A stretch of 64,000 nucleotides of DNA. Source: Euonymus europaeus (taxonomy: Eukaryota > Streptophyta > Magnoliopsida > Celastrales > Celastraceae). Of this stretch, positions 63,001 through 64,000 are shown one piece after another (the stretch's first letter is position 1; every line of letters begins with the position of its first letter). Where the stretch lies: the NCBI GenBank assembly GCA_963580455.1, contig OY756970.1:10540001-10604000 (forward strand). Direction: 5' to 3'. A program made the translations under genes and the position numbers. The notes under the pieces are model-generated. The model was not told the DNA's origin and made no database searches. It was given only the letters and a program-made list of their open reading frames with translations.

Positions 63001-64000
63001 TTCCTTGATTATTTCGATGCGAAAACACCAACTTTATAAGACAAATAGACAAAAACGTTAAAAGATCGTCCATAGAGAGAGTTGAGCAACTTCGAATCAT
63101 CAAAGTTGCTCGGTGTACACCTTTTATTGTTCTTTTATGTCAAATTTTACGAGTATATGCTTCTGGGATTATTTTAATTCCAAAACCCAAACTATCAATG
63201 ACAAATGGAAAAAACCGTTAAAAGCTACTTCATAGTGAGAGTTGAGCAATTCGGGACCATCAAAGTTGCTCAATGTAGAATTTTTATTGTTCTTCTATGT
63301 CTAATTGTACGATTTTAAGCTTACGAGATTATTTCGATGCGAAAACACCAACTTTATAAGACAAATGGACAAAAACGTTAAAAGATCCTCCATAGTGAGA
63401 GTTGAGCAACTTTGAATCATCAAAGTTGCTCGGTGTACACTTTTTATTGTTCTTTTATGTCAAATTTTACGAGTATATGATTCCTGGATAATTTTGATGC
63501 CAAAACCCCAACTATCAATGACAAATGGATAAAACCATTAAAAGCTACTTCATAGTGAGAATTGAGCAATTCCGGACCATCAAAGTTGCTCGGTGTACAC
63601 TTTTTATTGTTCATTCTATGTCAAATTTTACGAGTATAAGCTTCCTATATTATTTCGATGCGAAAACACAACCTTTATAAGACAAATGGCCAAAAACATT
63701 AAAAGATCCTCCATAGAGAGAGTTGAGCTACTTCGAATCATCAAAGTTGCTCGGTGGTACAGTTTTTATTGTTCTTTTATGTCAAATTTTACGAGTATAT
63801 GCTTCCTGGATTATTTTGATTCCAAAACCCCAACTATCAATGACAAATGGACAAAACCGTTAAAAGCTACTTCATAGTGAAAGTTGAGCAATTCCGGACC
63901 ATCAAAGTTGCTCACTGTACACTTTTTATTGTTCTTCTATGTCAAATTTTACGTGTATAAGCTTCCAAGATTATTTCGATGCCAAAACCCCAACTTTCTT
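60051..64000 (+). repeat. Irregular satellite tail with hybrid monomers
   Basis: Monomers here are more divergent from each other and I found no long HOR. A 482-bp (3-monomer) echo joins 61,031 and 61,513, both with GTACTCTTTTTATT and GGACTAAACCG. The AAGATCTAC variant of B recurs near 60,973, 62,255 and 62,897. Several A and B copies carry private changes, for example GTGGTACAG near 63,755 and TCTAATTGTACG near 63,299. The array is cut by the window end within a C monomer. Confidence 0.78.
61799..62118 (+). repeat. Two consecutive B/A hybrid monomers (dimer register lost)
   Basis: Monomers starting at about 61,799 and 61,959 have the B front (GAGCAACTTCGAATCATC, TTTTTTATGTC) and the A back (TATAAGCTTCCTAG, ACTTTATAAGAC or a variant, AACGTT, CATAGAGAGAG). 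Two hybrids in a row give a local 160-bp period in place of the 321-bp A-B dimer. Changes private to one of them (TTACCAGTAT, GACAATTGG) show they are not fresh identical copies. Confidence 0.82.

Larger units (their letters stand above)
1..64000 (+). repeat. Satellite array of ~160-bp monomers filling the window
   Basis: Seen directly: every line is a variant of one monomer of about 160 bp beginning TTGAGCAA, repeated head to tail with no interruption and no inverted segment that I could find. Monomer starts at 88, 249 and 409 give lengths of 161 and 160 bp, so the dimer is 321 bp, and offsets throughout are multiples of about 160.5. A consensus A monomer counted by hand has 57 G+C in 160 bases. 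Family knowledge: nucleosome-length AT-rich satellites organised in HORs are typical of eukaryotic centromeric and pericentromeric chromatin. Inference: this is such an array, most likely from a plant. Both window edges cut through the array, so its true length is unknown. No stretch holds a credible gene. Confidence 0.98.

Noticed and set aside
119..63877. More than one hundred open reading frames of about 60-106 codons on the + strand with alike products (many starting MYTFYC or MSNF/MSNS)
   Set aside because: They are frames that happen to be open in the monomer consensus and so recur in every copy. Starts and ends shift with each indel (7-bp duplication, 1-bp loss in A', 2-bp deletion near 14,533), stops occur in each dimer, and nothing suggests selection on the protein. 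They are not genes.
1..64000. CRISPR array
   Set aside because: The repeat is about 160 bp with no unique spacers; the units abut directly and vary by substitution. This is satellite DNA.
1..64000. Transposon or retrotransposon insertions in the array
   Set aside because: No break in monomer periodicity was found, and no long terminal repeats, target-site duplications or polyprotein frames.
1..64000. rRNA, 5S or tRNA gene tandem array
   Set aside because: No conserved rRNA, 5S A/C-box or tRNA A/B-box sequence was recognised, and the unit is too AT-rich and short for these.
1..64000. Assignment to a named satellite, for example carrot CentDc (about 159 bp), Arabidopsis 178-bp, rice CentO or legume satellites
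   Set aside because: Unit length near 160 bp is not specific. The ~40-bp sub-repeats I recall for carrot are not visible, and I do not recognise the monomer as any known family. A database search would decide.
1..64000. Inverted (head-to-head) monomer blocks
   Set aside because: I looked for reverse-complement landmarks such as TTTTGTCCATTTG or GTTGCTCAACTC as the main reading strand and found none; all blocks run in one orientation.

Overview
The whole window is one uninterrupted satellite DNA array. From base 1 to base 64,000 I read only head-to-tail copies of an AT-rich monomer of about 160 bp, roughly 400 in all and all in one orientation. A consensus A monomer counted by hand is about 36% G+C. 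I see no gene, RNA gene, transposon or unique-sequence island. A long satellite of nucleosome-scale monomers with higher-order repeats (HORs) suggests a eukaryotic centromere, pericentromere or heterochromatic knob. The 160/321-bp size and CpG-decay pattern fit a plant best, but I do not recognise the family and cannot name a species.

The basic unit is a dimer of about 321 bp: an A-type monomer (about 161 bp, with TCCGGA, AACGTT and TTTCGATGCGAAA) followed by a B-type monomer (160 bp, with GAGCAACTT...AAGTTGCTC and TTTTGATGCCAAAA). Further classes are: A' (A with 1 bp deleted), C (CTCAATG, CTTTCTTATGAC), D (CTTCGGACTATC), E (B with a 7-bp CCAAAAC duplication, 167 bp) and F (B starting TTAAGAAACTT). 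These are arranged into nested HORs.

Layout: 1-2,652, a 4-monomer HOR (about 641 bp); about 2,300-7,300 and 9,525-14,670, two copies of a long segmental duplication (offset 7,226 then 7,385/7,386), with a 1,282-bp 8-mer tandem pair at about 6,994-9,520; 13,030-19,133, a nearly identical tandem pair of 3,051/3,053 bp; about 18,900-27,280, older copies offset by 4,338, 4,499 and 4,659 bp; about 26,120-33,510, a tandem pair of 3,695 bp; 34,291-37,179, three exact-length copies of a 963-bp 6-mer; about 37,390-38,460, a 641-bp pair; about 38,745-44,540, a 2,893-bp pair with an internal 320-bp dimer amplification; about 43,090-44,920, a 1,449-bp offset copy; about 47,300-54,740, copies offset by 4,192 then 4,513 bp; about 50,220-60,050, interleaved copies offset by 7,248, 3,383/3,384, 1,933 and 802 bp; about 60,050-64,000, a more irregular tail with B/A hybrid monomers and a 482-bp (3-mer) echo.

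Nothing here acts as a gene. What can be read is the turnover of the satellite by unequal exchange and conversion, with breakpoints visible inside chimeric monomers, and short dyad-symmetric motifs kept in fixed places in the monomer. The many open frames of 60-106 codons are side effects of the repeat. Block limits are read by eye and are often uncertain by up to one monomer, because neighbouring monomers are so alike.
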